Assembly: GCA_046094505.1 (NCBI GenBank)
Contig: JBJTHN010000040.1
Coordinates: 1-36,041 of the forward strand
Direction: 5' to 3'
From: RFTU01 sp046094505
GTDB taxonomy: Bacteria > Pseudomonadota > Gammaproteobacteria > Burkholderiales > Burkholderiaceae_C
Length of the DNA: 36,041 bases
Shown here: piece by piece, positions 7,872 to 17,005 of the stretch
Layout of the letters: each line of letters starts with the position of its first letter
How positions within the stretch are numbered: position 1 is the first letter of the stretch
The notes under the pieces: model-generated
Told to the model about the DNA's origin: nothing
Database searches by the model: none
Seen by the model: the letters and a program-made list of their open reading frames with translations, nothing else
Translations under genes and position numbers: made by a program

Positions 7872-10730
7872 ATGATGCAGCAATACAGGTCCAACTCGTA
7901 CCTGTTCGGGGGCAATGCCCCTTACGTGGAGGAGCTCTACGAGAGCTACCTCGACAACCCAGGTTCGGTTCCCGAGAAGTGGCGCGCCTACTTTGACGCC
8001 CTTCAACATGTGCCCGCCACCGATGGTTCGCAGCGCTCCGACGTGGCGCATGCGCCGGTCGTGGAGTCGTTTGCACAGCGCGCCAAGGCCAACGCCTTTG
8101 CCCTGAAGGCCAGCGAGGCCGATCTTGCCGTGGCCCGCAAGCAGGTACACGTGCAGTCGCTGATTGCGGCGTACCGGTTCTTGGGCTCCCGCTGGGCGGA
8201 TCTCGACCCCCTCAAGCGTACCGAACGCCCAAAGATTCCGGAGCTCGAGCCCAGTTTCTACGACCTGTCCGAAGCGGATTTGGACATCACCTTCTCGGCG
8301 GCCAACACGTATTTCGGCAAGGGTGAGGAGATGACCCTGCGCGACATCGTGCAGGCCCTGCGGGAAACCTACTGCGGCACCATCGGTGCCGAGTTCATGC
8401 ACTGCACGGACCCCGCTGACAAGCGCTGGTGGCAAGAGCGCCTGGAGAAGGTGCGCAGCAAGCCGGGATTCGGCGCCGAGAAGAAGAAACACATCCTGGA
8501 CCGCCTGACCGCAGCCGAGGGTTTGGAGCGTTACCTGCACACCAAGTACGTGGGCCAGAAGCGCTTCTCCCTGGAGGGCGGCGAAAGCTTCATCGCGTCG
8601 ATGGACGAGCTGGTTCAGCGTGCCGGTGAGAAGGGTGTACAGGAAATCGTGATCGGCATGGCGCACCGCGGGCGTCTGAATGTGCTGGTCAACACACTGG
8701 GCAAGATGCCCAAAGACCTGTTCGCCGAGTTTGAGCACACCGCATCGGAGAACCTTCCCGCCGGTGATGTGAAGTACCACCAGGGCTTCTCATCGGACAT
8801 TTCCACGGCGGGTGGCCCCGTGCACCTGTCCCTGGCCTTCAACCCCTCGCACCTGGAAATCGTGAACCCGGTGGTTGAAGGGTCGGTGCGGGCCCGCATG
8901 GAGCGGCGTGGCGACAAGCACGGCGACCAGGTGCTGCCAGTTTTGGTGCACGGTGACGCCGCGTTTGCCGGCCAAGGCGTGGTGATGGAGACCCTGGCCC
9001 TGGCACAGACCCGGTACTACAGCACGGGCGGTACCGTACACATCGTCATCAACAACCAGATCGGTTTCACCACCAGCGACCCGCGCGACAGCCGCTCCAC
9101 GCTGTATTGCTCGGACGTGATGAAGATGATCGAAGCCCCGGTATTGCACGTCAACGGCGACGACCCCGAAGGCGTGGTCTGGTGCACGCAACTGGCCCTG
9201 GACTACCGCCAGCAGTTCAAGAAGGACGTGGTGGTGGACATCATCTGCTTCCGTAAGCTGGGCCACAACGAGCAGGACACGCCTTCGCTCACCCAACCGC
9301 TGATGTACAAGGTCATTGCGCAACACCCGGGAACGCGCAAGCTATATGGCGAAAAGCTGGTGGCGCAAAACGTTCTGCCCGCCGACGGTCCCGATGCGAT
9401 GGTGAAGAACCTGCGATCGGCCTTCGACGAAGGGCGCCATACCTCGGACCCCGTGCTCACGAACTTCAAGAGCAAGTACTCGGTGGACTGGGCGCCGTTC
9501 CTGGGCAAGAAGTGGACCGATGCCGCCGATACCGCACTGCCGCTGGCCGAAATCAAGCGGCTGGCCGAGCGCATCACCACGGTCCCGCAGGGCTTCACTC
9601 CGCATCCGCTGGTACAAAAGGTGATTGCCGACCGCGCAGCCATGGGCCGCGGCGAAATCAACATGGACTGGGGCATGGGTGAGCACCTGGCCTATGCTTC
9701 GCTGGTGGCCAGTGGCTACGCAGTGCGCCTGAGCGGCGAGGACTGCGGCCGTGGCACCTTTGTTCACCGTCACGCGGTGTTGCACGACCAGAACCGTGAG
9801 AAGTGGGATGTGGGTACCTATATCCCCTTGCAAAACGTAGCCGATGGTCAGGCGCCCTTCACCGTGATCGACTCGATCCTTTCCGAAGAGGCGGTCCTGG
9901 GCTTTGAGTACGGCTACGCTGCAGCCGAGCCCAACACACTGACGATTTGGGAAGCGCAGTTCGGAGACTTCGCCAACGGTGCGCAGGTCGTGATCGACCA
10001 GTTCATCGCCTCCGGTGAGGTCAAGTGGGGCCGCGTCAATGGCCTCACGCTGATGCTGCCGCACGGCTACGAGGGTCAGGGTCCCGAGCACAGCAGCGCC
10101 CGGTTGGAGCGCTTCATGCAGCTGGCTGCCGACAACAACATGCAGATCTGCCAGCCCACGTCGGCCAGCCAGATCTTCCATTTGTTGCGTCGCCAGATGG
10201 TGCGTAAGTTCCGCAAGCCCTTGATCATCCTTACGCCCAAGAGCCTGCTGCGCAACAAGGACGCCACCTCACCGATGAGCGAATTCACCATAGGTGAGTT
10301 CCGCACGGTGATTGGTCCTGACCGTGCCGAGGTAGAGGGTGACAAGGTCAAGCGCATCATTGCCTGCTCGGGCAAGGTGGCTTACGACCTGATCAAGCGG
10401 CGCGACGAAAAGAAGGCCTGGGATGTGGCCATCGTTCGAGTCGAGCAGCTCTACCCCTTCCCGCACAAGGCCTTCGCCACCGAGATGAAGCGCTTCCCCA
10501 ACGCCACCGAGGTGTTGTGGTGTCAGGATGAGCCGCAGAACCAGGGTGCCTGGTTCTTCGTTCAACACTACATCCACGAAAACATGCTCGACGCCCAGAA
10601 GTTGGGTTACGCCGGCCGCCCGGCGTCAGCTTCGCCTGCTGTGGGCTATGCGCATCTGCACCAGGAGCAGCAAAAGGCCCTTCTGGATCAGGCCTTCGGG
10701 AAGCTCAAGGGCTTCGTGCTGTCCAAGTGA
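7872..10730 (+). CDS. sucA: 2-oxoglutarate dehydrogenase E1 component
   Basis: Thiamine-diphosphate-dependent E1 of the 2-oxoglutarate dehydrogenase complex, which decarboxylates 2-oxoglutarate and passes the succinyl group to the E2 lipoyl arm. From ATG 7872 it has 952 aa, the normal size. The E1o N-terminal arm is visible (YLFGGNAPYVEELYESYL), then GMAHRGRLNVLVN at about 261-273, the ThDP/Mg motif region HGDAAFAGQG (about 358-367) with INNQIGFTTSDPRDSR (about 393-408), and the C-terminal transketolase part with HGYEGQGPEHSSARLERF. An ATG at 7824 is in frame, but it lies in the structured leader; the ATG pair at 7872/7875 has a fitting ribosome site (AAAGGTGAG). It is first in an operon with odhB and lpdA. 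Confidence 0.97.
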   Translation: MMQQYRSNSYLFGGNAPYVEELYESYLDNPGSVPEKWRAYFDALQHVPATDGSQRSDVAHAPVVESFAQRAKANAFALKASEADLAVARKQVHVQSLIAAYRFLGSRWADLDPLKRTERPKIPELEPSFYDLSEADLDITFSAANTYFGKGEEMTLRDIVQALRETYCGTIGAEFMHCTDPADKRWWQERLEKVRSKPGFGAEKKKHILDRLTAAEGLERYLHTKYVGQKRFSLEGGESFIASMDELVQRAGEKGVQEIVIGMAHRGRLNVLVNTLGKMPKDLFAEFEHTASENLPAGDVKYHQGFSSDISTAGGPVHLSLAFNPSHLEIVNPVVEGSVRARMERRGDKHGDQVLPVLVHGDAAFAGQGVVMETLALAQTRYYSTGGTVHIVINNQIGFTTSDPRDSRSTLYCSDVMKMIEAPVLHVNGDDPEGVVWCTQLALDYRQQFKKDVVVDIICFRKLGHNEQDTPSLTQPLMYKVIAQHPGTRKLYGEKLVAQNVLPADGPDAMVKNLRSAFDEGRHTSDPVLTNFKSKYSVDWAPFLGKKWTDAADTALPLAEIKRLAERITTVPQGFTPHPLVQKVIADRAAMGRGEINMDWGMGEHLAYASLVASGYAVRLSGEDCGRGTFVHRHAVLHDQNREKWDVGTYIPLQNVADGQAPFTVIDSILSEEAVLGFEYGYAAAEPNTLTIWEAQFGDFANGAQVVIDQFIASGEVKWGRVNGLTLMLPHGYEGQGPEHSSARLERFMQLAADNNMQICQPTSASQIFHLLRRQMVRKFRKPLIILTPKSLLRNKDATSPMSEFTIGEFRTVIGPDRAEVEGDKVKRIIACSGKVAYDLIKRRDEKKAWDVAIVRVEQLYPFPHKAFATEMKRFPNATEVLWCQDEPQNQGAWFFVQHYIHENMLDAQKLGYAGRPASASPAVGYAHLHQEQQKALLDQAFGKLKGFVLSK

Positions 10731-10747
10731 ATTAAAGAAGAAACATC

Positions 10748-12010
10748 ATGGCAATCGTAGAAGTTAAGGTTCCGCAGCTCAGTGAATCCGTGGCCGAGGC
10801 CACCCTGTTGACCTGGAAGAAGAAGACAGGCGAGGCTGTGGCCGTGGATGAAATCCTCATTGAAGTCGAGACGGACAAGGTCGTCTTGGAAGTGCCCGCA
10901 CCTGCAGCGGGGGTGCTCGGCGAGATCGTCGTTGCCGACGGCGGAACCGTGGTGAGCGATCAGCTGATCGCGCGCATCGACACGGCAGGCAAGGCAGCTG
11001 CGGCGCCCGCCGCAGCTGCAGCCCCCGCGGCTGCTGCTCCTGCAGCCGCTGCACCGGCCGCCGCTTCTGGTGGCAGCAAGGCTGGCGTGGCCATGCCGGC
11101 TGCAGCCAAGCTGATGGCCGATCACCAGCTGGCTGCGGGTTCGGTGGCCGGTACGGGCAAGGACGGCCGCGTCACCAAAGGGGACGTGCTGTCCGCTGTG
11201 GCCTCTGGCACAGCGGCGGCCCCGGCCGCTGCGGTTCAGGCCCCTGTGTCCGCCGCCGTGGCCAAGCCACTGCCCGCGGTCTCGGCCCCTGCGGCCATGA
11301 ACCTGGGCGACCGCCCCGAGCAGCGTGTTCCCATGAGCCGTTTGCGCGCGCGCATTGCCGAGCGCCTGGTGCAATCGCAGTCCACCAACGCCATCCTCAC
11401 CACCTTCAACGAGGTGAACATGGCGCCGGTGATGGAGATGCGCAAGAAGTTCCAGGAGAAGTTTGAGAAGGAGCATGGCGTCAAGCTCGGCTTCATGAGC
11501 TTCTTCGTCAAGGCTGCGGTGGCCGCCCTCAAGAAGTACCCCATCGTCAATGCCTCGGTGGACGGCAATGACATCGTGTATCACGGCTACTTTGACATCG
11601 GGATTGCCGTGGGCTCGCCCCGTGGTTTGGTGGTACCGGTGCTGCGCAACGTCGACCAGATGAGCTTTGCCGACATCGAGAAGAAGATTGCCGAGTTTGG
11701 CGTCAAGGCGCGTGACGGCAAGCTGGGCATCGAAGAGCTCACTGGAGGCACGTTCTCGATCAGCAACGGCGGCACCTTTGGCTCCATGCTGTCCACACCC
11801 ATCATCAACCCGCCGCAATCGGCCATCCTCGGGGTGCATGCCACCAAGGACCGTGCCGTCGTAGAAAACGGTCAGGTGGTGGTGCGCCCGATGAACTACT
11901 TGGCGCTGTCCTACGACCATCGCATCATCGATGGCCGGGAGGCGGTGCTCAGCCTCGTGGCCATGAAGGAAGCGCTGGAAGACCCGGCTCGCCTGCTGTT
12001 CGACCTTTGA
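10748..12010 (+). CDS. odhB: Dihydrolipoyllysine succinyltransferase E2 of 2-oxoglutarate dehydrogenase
   Basis: E2 core (also called SucB), 420 aa. An N-terminal lipoyl domain (1-78) has the lipoylated lysine in ETDKVVLEV, Lys44. An Ala/Pro-rich flexible linker follows, then a peripheral-subunit-binding domain (about 109-150: AGVAMPAAAKLMADHQL, GKDGRVTKGDV), a second Ala-rich linker and the acyltransferase domain. The active-site motif SYDHRIIDGREAV gives His391 and Asp395 as catalytic residues. The single lipoyl domain and the PQLSESVAEATL start mark it as the 2-oxoglutarate type rather than the pyruvate type. It starts 17 bp after sucA, so the two are co-transcribed. Confidence 0.96.
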   Translation: MAIVEVKVPQLSESVAEATLLTWKKKTGEAVAVDEILIEVETDKVVLEVPAPAAGVLGEIVVADGGTVVSDQLIARIDTAGKAAAAPAAAAAPAAAAPAAAAPAAASGGSKAGVAMPAAAKLMADHQLAAGSVAGTGKDGRVTKGDVLSAVASGTAAAPAAAVQAPVSAAVAKPLPAVSAPAAMNLGDRPEQRVPMSRLRARIAERLVQSQSTNAILTTFNEVNMAPVMEMRKKFQEKFEKEHGVKLGFMSFFVKAAVAALKKYPIVNASVDGNDIVYHGYFDIGIAVGSPRGLVVPVLRNVDQMSFADIEKKIAEFGVKARDGKLGIEELTGGTFSISNGGTFGSMLSTPIINPPQSAILGVHATKDRAVVENGQVVVRPMNYLALSYDHRIIDGREAVLSLVAMKEALEDPARLLFDL

Positions 12011-12056
12011 TCAGCAGCGCCCGCAGGTTCGCGCAACGTTTCCCACAAGGAGTCCC

Positions 12057-13484
12057 ATGTCCAAGAGTTTCGACGTGATCGTCATCGGCGGCGGCCCTGG
12101 CGGCTACATCGCCGCCATCCGTGCCGCCCAGTTGGGTTTCAATGTCGCCTGCATCGACGAGTGGAAGAACGACAAAGGCGGTCCTGCGCCGGGCGGGACT
12201 TGCACCAACGTCGGCTGCATCCCCTCCAAGGCCCTCCTGCAGTCCAGCGAGCATTTCGAGCAGGCCGGACACCACTTCGCCGAGCACGGCATTGCCCTGA
12301 AGGAGCTGAGCATCGATGTGCCCAAGATGCTGGCCCGCAAGGACACCGTGATCAAGCAGAACAACGACGGCATCCTCTACCTGTTCAAGAAAAACAAGGT
12401 GAGCTTCTTCCACGGCAGGGGATCCTTTGTGAAGGCTGCCCAGGGTGTCTATGAAGTACAAGTCTGCGGTGAGAAGACCGAGACCATCGCTGCAAAGCAG
12501 GTGATCCTGGCAACCGGATCCCATGCTCGGGCCTTGCCCGGTGTGCCTTTCGATGAAGACCTCATCTTGTCCAACGACGGTGCTTTGCGCATCGGCGGCG
12601 TACCCAAAAAGCTGGGCCTGATCGGCTCAGGGGTGATCGGCCTGGAGATGGGCTCGGTATGGCGCCGTCTGGGGGCCGAGGTCACGATTCTTGAAGGCCT
12701 GCCCACCTTCCTGGGTGCGGTGGACGAGCAGATTGCCAAAGAGGCCCACAAAGCCTTCACCAAGCAAGGCCTGAAGATCGAGCTGGGCGTGAAGGTGGGC
12801 GAGGTGAAGACAGGCAAGAAGGGTGTGGGCGTGGCCTACACCGATGCCAAGGGCGCCGAGCAGCGTCTGGAGGTCGATAAGCTCATCATCTCCATTGGCC
12901 GCGTGCCCAACACCACCGGCCTCAACGCCGAAGCGGTGGGACTCCAACTCGACGAGCGGGGTGCCATCGTGGTCGACGACGAGTGCCGCACCAACCTTCC
13001 CGGGGTTTGGGCCGTGGGCGATGTGGTTCGAGGCCCCATGCTGGCCCACAAGGCCGAGGAGGAGGGCGTGGCGGTGGCCGAGCGCATCGCCGGTCAGCAC
13101 GGTCATGTGAACTTCAACACCATTCCCTGGGTGATTTACACGAGCCCGGAGATCGCATGGGTTGGCCAGACCGAGCAGCAACTCAAGGCTGCTGGCCGCG
13201 CCTACAAGTCCGGCACCTTCCCCTTTACGGCCAATGGCCGTGCCAGGGCTTTGGGTGACACCACCGGCATGGTGAAGTTCCTGGCCGACGCCTCGAGCGA
13301 TGAAATCCTGGGGGTGCACATCGTCGGGCCGTTCGCCTCGGAGTTGATTGCCGAAGCCGTGGTGGCCATGGAGTTCAGGGCCAGCGCAGAGGACATTGCA
13401 CGGATTTGCCATGCACACCCATCCTTGAGTGAGGCCACCAAAGAAGCGGCCTTGGCTGTCGACAAGCGCACGCTGAACTTCTGA
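12057..13484 (+). CDS. lpdA: Dihydrolipoyl dehydrogenase E3
   Basis: Flavoprotein disulfide reductase of 475 aa that reoxidises the dihydrolipoyl group of E2 with NAD+. The FAD Rossmann motif GGGPGG is at residues 11-16. The redox disulfide is in GGTCTNVGCIPSK (Cys49 and Cys54), and the NAD-binding GSGVIGLEMGSVW lies mid-protein. A second FAD contact is in GVWAVGDVVRGPMLAHKA. The catalytic dyad is in HAHPSLSE (His454, Glu459). It is the third gene of the sucA operon, with a good AAGGAG ribosome site. It probably serves the 2-oxoglutarate complex; other copies for the pyruvate complex may exist elsewhere. Confidence 0.96.
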   Translation: MSKSFDVIVIGGGPGGYIAAIRAAQLGFNVACIDEWKNDKGGPAPGGTCTNVGCIPSKALLQSSEHFEQAGHHFAEHGIALKELSIDVPKMLARKDTVIKQNNDGILYLFKKNKVSFFHGRGSFVKAAQGVYEVQVCGEKTETIAAKQVILATGSHARALPGVPFDEDLILSNDGALRIGGVPKKLGLIGSGVIGLEMGSVWRRLGAEVTILEGLPTFLGAVDEQIAKEAHKAFTKQGLKIELGVKVGEVKTGKKGVGVAYTDAKGAEQRLEVDKLIISIGRVPNTTGLNAEAVGLQLDERGAIVVDDECRTNLPGVWAVGDVVRGPMLAHKAEEEGVAVAERIAGQHGHVNFNTIPWVIYTSPEIAWVGQTEQQLKAAGRAYKSGTFPFTANGRARALGDTTGMVKFLADASSDEILGVHIVGPFASELIAEAVVAMEFRASAEDIARICHAHPSLSEATKEAALAVDKRTLNF

Positions 13485-13494
13485 CGGCGCCTTG

Positions 13495-14592
13495 ATGGGC
13501 GTACGCGAGCTTTTTGAACGCACCCTGGCCGAGCGCGGCTTTGCTGCCGACCCGGCCCAGGTGCGCGCCATCGAGGCGCTGCAGCGTTGCGAGCACGAGT
13601 GGCAGCAGTACCTGCAGCAGCGCAGCAATGCGGTCAGAAGACTCTTGATCAAGCCGCCGATTCCGCGTGGCGTGTACATGTTCGGTGGGGTGGGCCGCGG
13701 CAAGAGCTTCCTGATGGACAGCTTCTTCCTGTCGGTACCGCTGCGGCGCAAGACGCGCCTTCACTTTCACGAGTTCATGCGCGAGGTGCACCGCGAGCTG
13801 GCGGATCTCAAAGGCCTGCAGAATCCCTTGGACGAACTCGGCAAGCGCATCGCCAAGCGGTTCCGGCTGATCTGCTTCGACGAGTTTCACGTGGCCGATG
13901 TCACCGATGCCATGATCCTGCATCGGCTCTTGGAGTCCCTGTTTGCCAATCGGGTGAGCATCGTCACCACCTCCAACTTTCACCCCGACGGCCTGTATCC
14001 CAACGGCCTGCACCGTGACCGCATCCTGCCGGCCATTGAGCTGCTCAAGAGCCGGCTGGAGGTGATCAATGTGGACCACGGGATCGATTACCGCCGGCGC
14101 ATCCTGGAGCGGGTGCAGATGTACCACAGCCCCTGTGGCGAGCAGGCCGAGCAGGCCCTCACAGCGGCCTTCGAGGAGTTGGTCGAGGCGCGCGAGGAGC
14201 CGCCTGTGCTCAACATCGAGCATCGGGAAATCACGGCTCGGCGCAAGGCAGGTGGTGTGGTGTGGTTTGATTTCAAATGGCTGTGCGGCGGACCGCGGTC
14301 GCAGAACGACTACCTCGAAATCGCCACACGCTTTCACACGGTGATCTTGTCGAACGTGCCGCAGATGGCGCCCCGAATGGCCAGCGAGGCGCGGCGCTTC
14401 ACGTGGCTGGTCGATGTGTTGTACGACCGCCGCTGCAAGTTGATCATCAGCGCCGACTGCCAGCCCGAGCAGCTCTACACCGAGGGTCCGCTGGCACATG
14501 AGTTCCCGCGCACCATCTCTCGCCTGCACGAGATGCAGTCGGCCGAGTTCTTGGCCCAGGAACGCCGAACGGTGGACACCTCGCTGACCTGA
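13495..14592 (+). CDS. zapE: Cell division ATPase ZapE (AFG1 family)
   Basis: P-loop ATPase of 365 aa. In E. coli ZapE associates with the Z-ring late in division and under low oxygen, and its mitochondrial relative AFG1/LACE1 handles membrane proteins. Walker A is GGVGRGKS (64-71), Walker B RLICFDEFHVAD (about 125-136), followed by a sensor region SIVTTSNFHPDGLYPNGLHRD split over two elements. The ATG at 13495 begins MGVRELFERTLAERGF like relatives; an in-frame TTG just before it is unlikely. It follows lpdA by 10 bp without a clear ribosome site, which suggests translational coupling. The zapE position after lpdA is conserved in Burkholderiales. Confidence 0.93.
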   Translation: MGVRELFERTLAERGFAADPAQVRAIEALQRCEHEWQQYLQQRSNAVRRLLIKPPIPRGVYMFGGVGRGKSFLMDSFFLSVPLRRKTRLHFHEFMREVHRELADLKGLQNPLDELGKRIAKRFRLICFDEFHVADVTDAMILHRLLESLFANRVSIVTTSNFHPDGLYPNGLHRDRILPAIELLKSRLEVINVDHGIDYRRRILERVQMYHSPCGEQAEQALTAAFEELVEAREEPPVLNIEHREITARRKAGGVVWFDFKWLCGGPRSQNDYLEIATRFHTVILSNVPQMAPRMASEARRFTWLVDVLYDRRCKLIISADCQPEQLYTEGPLAHEFPRTISRLHEMQSAEFLAQERRTVDTSLT

Positions 14593-14651
14593 GTGGGGGG
14601 CCCCTTGGAGGGCCTGCTGCCGTGAGGCCACCGCCTAGAATCGGCATACCC

Positions 14652-14855
14652 ATGGACGACAACCTCCGGTCCCCTCAGCGCCAACTCATCGAACTGCGCA
14701 TGGAGCATGCCGATCTGGACAGCCTGATCGACCGTCTGGCCGAGCAGCCCCAGCCGGATGACCTGGCACTGCGCCGCCTCAAGAAGCGGCGTCTGTTGCT
14801 GCGCGACCAGATCCGACACCTCGAGTCAGCGCTTGAGCCTCCTGAGCCCGCCTGA
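14652..14855 (+). CDS. Small YdcH-like (DUF465) protein
   Basis: A protein of 67 aa, starting at MDDNLRSPQRQLIELRMEH. The signature is a two-helix coiled-coil hairpin: HADLDSLIDRLAEQP, then LALRRLKKRRLLLRDQI, as in DUF465/YdcH proteins. Their function is unknown. It is highly charged, with no signal peptide or membrane segment. The ATG at 14652 is chosen because the Pro-rich residues of a start at 14622 are not part of the family. It is placed between zapE and a helicase gene, both on the same strand. Confidence 0.75.
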   Translation: MDDNLRSPQRQLIELRMEHADLDSLIDRLAEQPQPDDLALRRLKKRRLLLRDQIRHLESALEPPEPA

Positions 14856-14867
14856 GGTGCGTGTTCA

Positions 14868-14938
14868 GTGCCTTGCCCGCTGCGCGGGCCTTGTACCGTG
14901 TACCCGCTGCGCGGGCCTTGTTCTGTGAACCCGCGAGC
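14868..14938 (+). repeat. 27-bp tandem repeat with hairpin core and repeated GTG codons
   Basis: The 19-bp unit CCCGCTGCGCGGGCCTTGT occurs at 14876-14894 and again, identical, at 14903-14921, a period of 27 bp. A third, partial copy (CCCGCGAGCG) follows. Each copy contains the dyad CCCGC-TGC-GCGGG. The spacers are related (ACCGTGTA and TCTGTGAA), and each carries a GTG in the frame of the downstream helicase (14868, 14898 and 14925). It lies between the YdcH-like gene and the helicase. Confidence 0.85.
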
Positions 14939-16976
14939 GCCCACCAGCGACCTGGCCGCCGCCGTCTTGGCGCTCATGGGCCCTCAGGGCCCCCTGGCAC
15001 GGCACGACCCGGCCTATCGGCAGCGGGTTGAGCAGACGGCCATGGCACAGGCCGTGGCCCGTGCCATTGAGGAGCCCCACACCCTGGTGGTGGAAGCAGG
15101 CACCGGGGTGGGCAAGACCTACGCCTATCTCATTCCCCTGCTGCTCAGTGGACGTCGGGGCCTGGTCAGCACCGCCACCAAGAGCCTGCAGGACCAGCTG
15201 TACTGGCGTGATTTGCCGCAGTTGTGCGAGCGATTGGGCGTGCCGGTGACAACAGCCCTGCTCAAGGGGCGCACAAGCTACCTGTGCCGCCACCGTATGG
15301 CCCAGGCCAGGCACGCACCCGAGGGCCTGGACAGGATGAGCCTGCGCCTGTTGGCGCGTGTGGAGGATTGGGCGCGCAGTACGGCCAGCGGCGACTTGTC
15401 CGAAGTGCCGGGTCTGGATGAGCGCACGGCACTGGTCCCCTTGATCACCTCAACGCGGGAGAACTGTCTGGGCAGCGAGTGTCCCGCCTTCAACGACTGC
15501 CATGTGATGCAGGCGCGCCGCCAAGCCATGGCTGCTGACCTGGTGGTGGTCAACCACCATCTGTTTTTCGCTGACCTGGCCTTGAAGGAAGGGGGCATGG
15601 CCGAGTTGCTGCCGGCGGTGGAGGTGGTCGTATTCGACGAAGCCCACCAGATCCTGGACACGGGACTGCAGTTCGTGGCCACGAGCTTGGGTACCTTGGC
15701 GGTCGTGGACCTGGCCCGGGACCTTCGGGTGGCAGGCATGGCCCACGCACGCGGGTTGCAGGACTGGTTGGGCTGTACCCAGGAGCTCGAGCAGGCGGTG
15801 CGGGAGCTGGTGTTGGCCTGTGATGGCGCGCAGACATCCGACGAGGCCCCCCCGGCTCACCAGCCCCCAAGGGGATCACGACGGATCCGGTGGACGGAGC
15901 GTTGTTCGGGTCGCTCCGATGCAGCCGCACGGCCGGTGGAGGTCGCCTTCTCAGAGGCTTTGGCGCAGTTGGAAGCCGCCATGCGCGCTGCGCATGGCTG
16001 TGCGGCTGCCGTGGCTGAGGCCCATCCGGACTTGCAGCGCCTGGCCGAGCGTGCGCTGGAGCTGCTGGCACGGCTGGCCGTGTTTCAGGCACCCCTGGCC
16101 GTGGACCGGGTGCGTTGGATCGACTTGGGTGTCAACCAGGCACGCCTCATCGACACCCCCCTGGATATCCGAGAGCTGATGCATCAGTCGCGTGAGCAAA
16201 CCCACCGTGCCTGGATCTTCACCTCGGCCACACTGGGGGACGAGCCTGGCCTGGGTTGGTTTCGCGCGCAGGCTGGCTTGGAGGACGCGCAGGTGCTGTC
16301 GGTGGGCAGTCCGTTCGACTATGCCAACCATGCCCGCCTGTGGGTACCAACCCACCTTCCGGCGCCGGGCGAGCCTGGCCACAACGAGGCCGTGGCCCAG
16401 ATGGGCGCGCGCTGTGCGGCCCGGCTGGGTGGGCGCACCTTTGTACTGGCCACCACCTTGCGCGCCTTGCCCATCATTGGTGAACAGATGCGCCAAGTGT
16501 TCGAGTCGCGCGGCTTGAACATCGATGTGTTGGTCCAGGGCCGAGAGCCCAAGCGGGCCTTGCTCGAGCGCTTTGTTCAGGCGACCCAGGGGCCTGGTGC
16601 CGTTCTCGTGGGAGCCGCCAGTTTCTGGGAGGGTATCGACGTACCCGGCCGTGCCCTGCAATGCGTGGTGATCGACAAGCTGCCCTTTCCGCCCCCAGAT
16701 GACCCTCTGCTGGAGGCGCGGACCCGCGCACTCAAGGCGCAGGGCCGTGACCCGTTTTCAGAGTTGTTTGTGTCGGAAACCGCCATCGCCCTCAAGCAGG
16801 GCGTGGGCCGCTTGATCCGCAGTGAGACCGACCGTGGCCTGCTCGTCATCTGTGACAAGCGTCTCCACACCAAGGGCTACGGTCCCCGGATCCTGTCGGC
16901 TCTGCCGCCCATGAGCCGCCTGGCCGAAGCCGGTGCCGTGGTGCAGTGGTTGGATGAATTGAAGCTGCAGAGCTGA
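14925..16976 (+). CDS. DinG/YoaA-type ATP-dependent Fe-S DNA helicase
   Basis: Superfamily 2 helicase of the XPD/DinG group, 683 aa from GTG 14925. Walker A is in VVEAGTGVGKTYAYLIP (about 54-70), the DEAH box is in VVVFDEAHQI (about 234-243), and 'VVNHHLFFADL' precedes it. Four cysteines likely hold a 4Fe-4S cluster: one in TSYLCRHR (about 121) and three in NCLGSECPAFNDC (about 180-192). The C-terminal helicase motifs are clear (ATTLRALP, FWEGIDVPG, QGVGRLIRSETDRG). The start is uncertain, because the frame is open from 14868 through a repeat; the GTG at 14925 directly precedes family-like sequence (SDLAAAVLAL). A Pro/Arg-rich stretch at about 305-330 seems an unconserved linker. Confidence 0.88.
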   Translation: MNPRAPTSDLAAAVLALMGPQGPLARHDPAYRQRVEQTAMAQAVARAIEEPHTLVVEAGTGVGKTYAYLIPLLLSGRRGLVSTATKSLQDQLYWRDLPQLCERLGVPVTTALLKGRTSYLCRHRMAQARHAPEGLDRMSLRLLARVEDWARSTASGDLSEVPGLDERTALVPLITSTRENCLGSECPAFNDCHVMQARRQAMAADLVVVNHHLFFADLALKEGGMAELLPAVEVVVFDEAHQILDTGLQFVATSLGTLAVVDLARDLRVAGMAHARGLQDWLGCTQELEQAVRELVLACDGAQTSDEAPPAHQPPRGSRRIRWTERCSGRSDAAARPVEVAFSEALAQLEAAMRAAHGCAAAVAEAHPDLQRLAERALELLARLAVFQAPLAVDRVRWIDLGVNQARLIDTPLDIRELMHQSREQTHRAWIFTSATLGDEPGLGWFRAQAGLEDAQVLSVGSPFDYANHARLWVPTHLPAPGEPGHNEAVAQMGARCAARLGGRTFVLATTLRALPIIGEQMRQVFESRGLNIDVLVQGREPKRALLERFVQATQGPGAVLVGAASFWEGIDVPGRALQCVVIDKLPFPPPDDPLLEARTRALKAQGRDPFSELFVSETAIALKQGVGRLIRSETDRGLLVICDKRLHTKGYGPRILSALPPMSRLAEAGAVVQWLDELKLQS

Positions 16977-16988
16977 GGGCTATAGCCC
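16977..16988. other. Short palindrome between convergent helicase and bamD genes
   Basis: GGGCTATAGCCC is a perfect 12-bp palindrome starting at the base after the helicase stop codon, in the 29-bp gap to the bamD stop. Folded, it gives only a 4-bp stem and has no T-run on either side, so a terminator role is weakly supported. Confidence 0.2.
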
Positions 16989-17005
16989 GCTGGCGTGCCC
17001 GGCGC

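Noticed and set aside
10688..11920. Long minus-strand open frame opposite odhB (410 codons)
   Set aside because: High-GC shadow of odhB: its composition is set by the antisense of Ala/Pro linkers and it shows no family motif.
16977..16988. Bidirectional terminator between the helicase and bamD
   Set aside because: The hairpin stem is only 4 bp and lacks T-runs, so I list it as a palindrome only.
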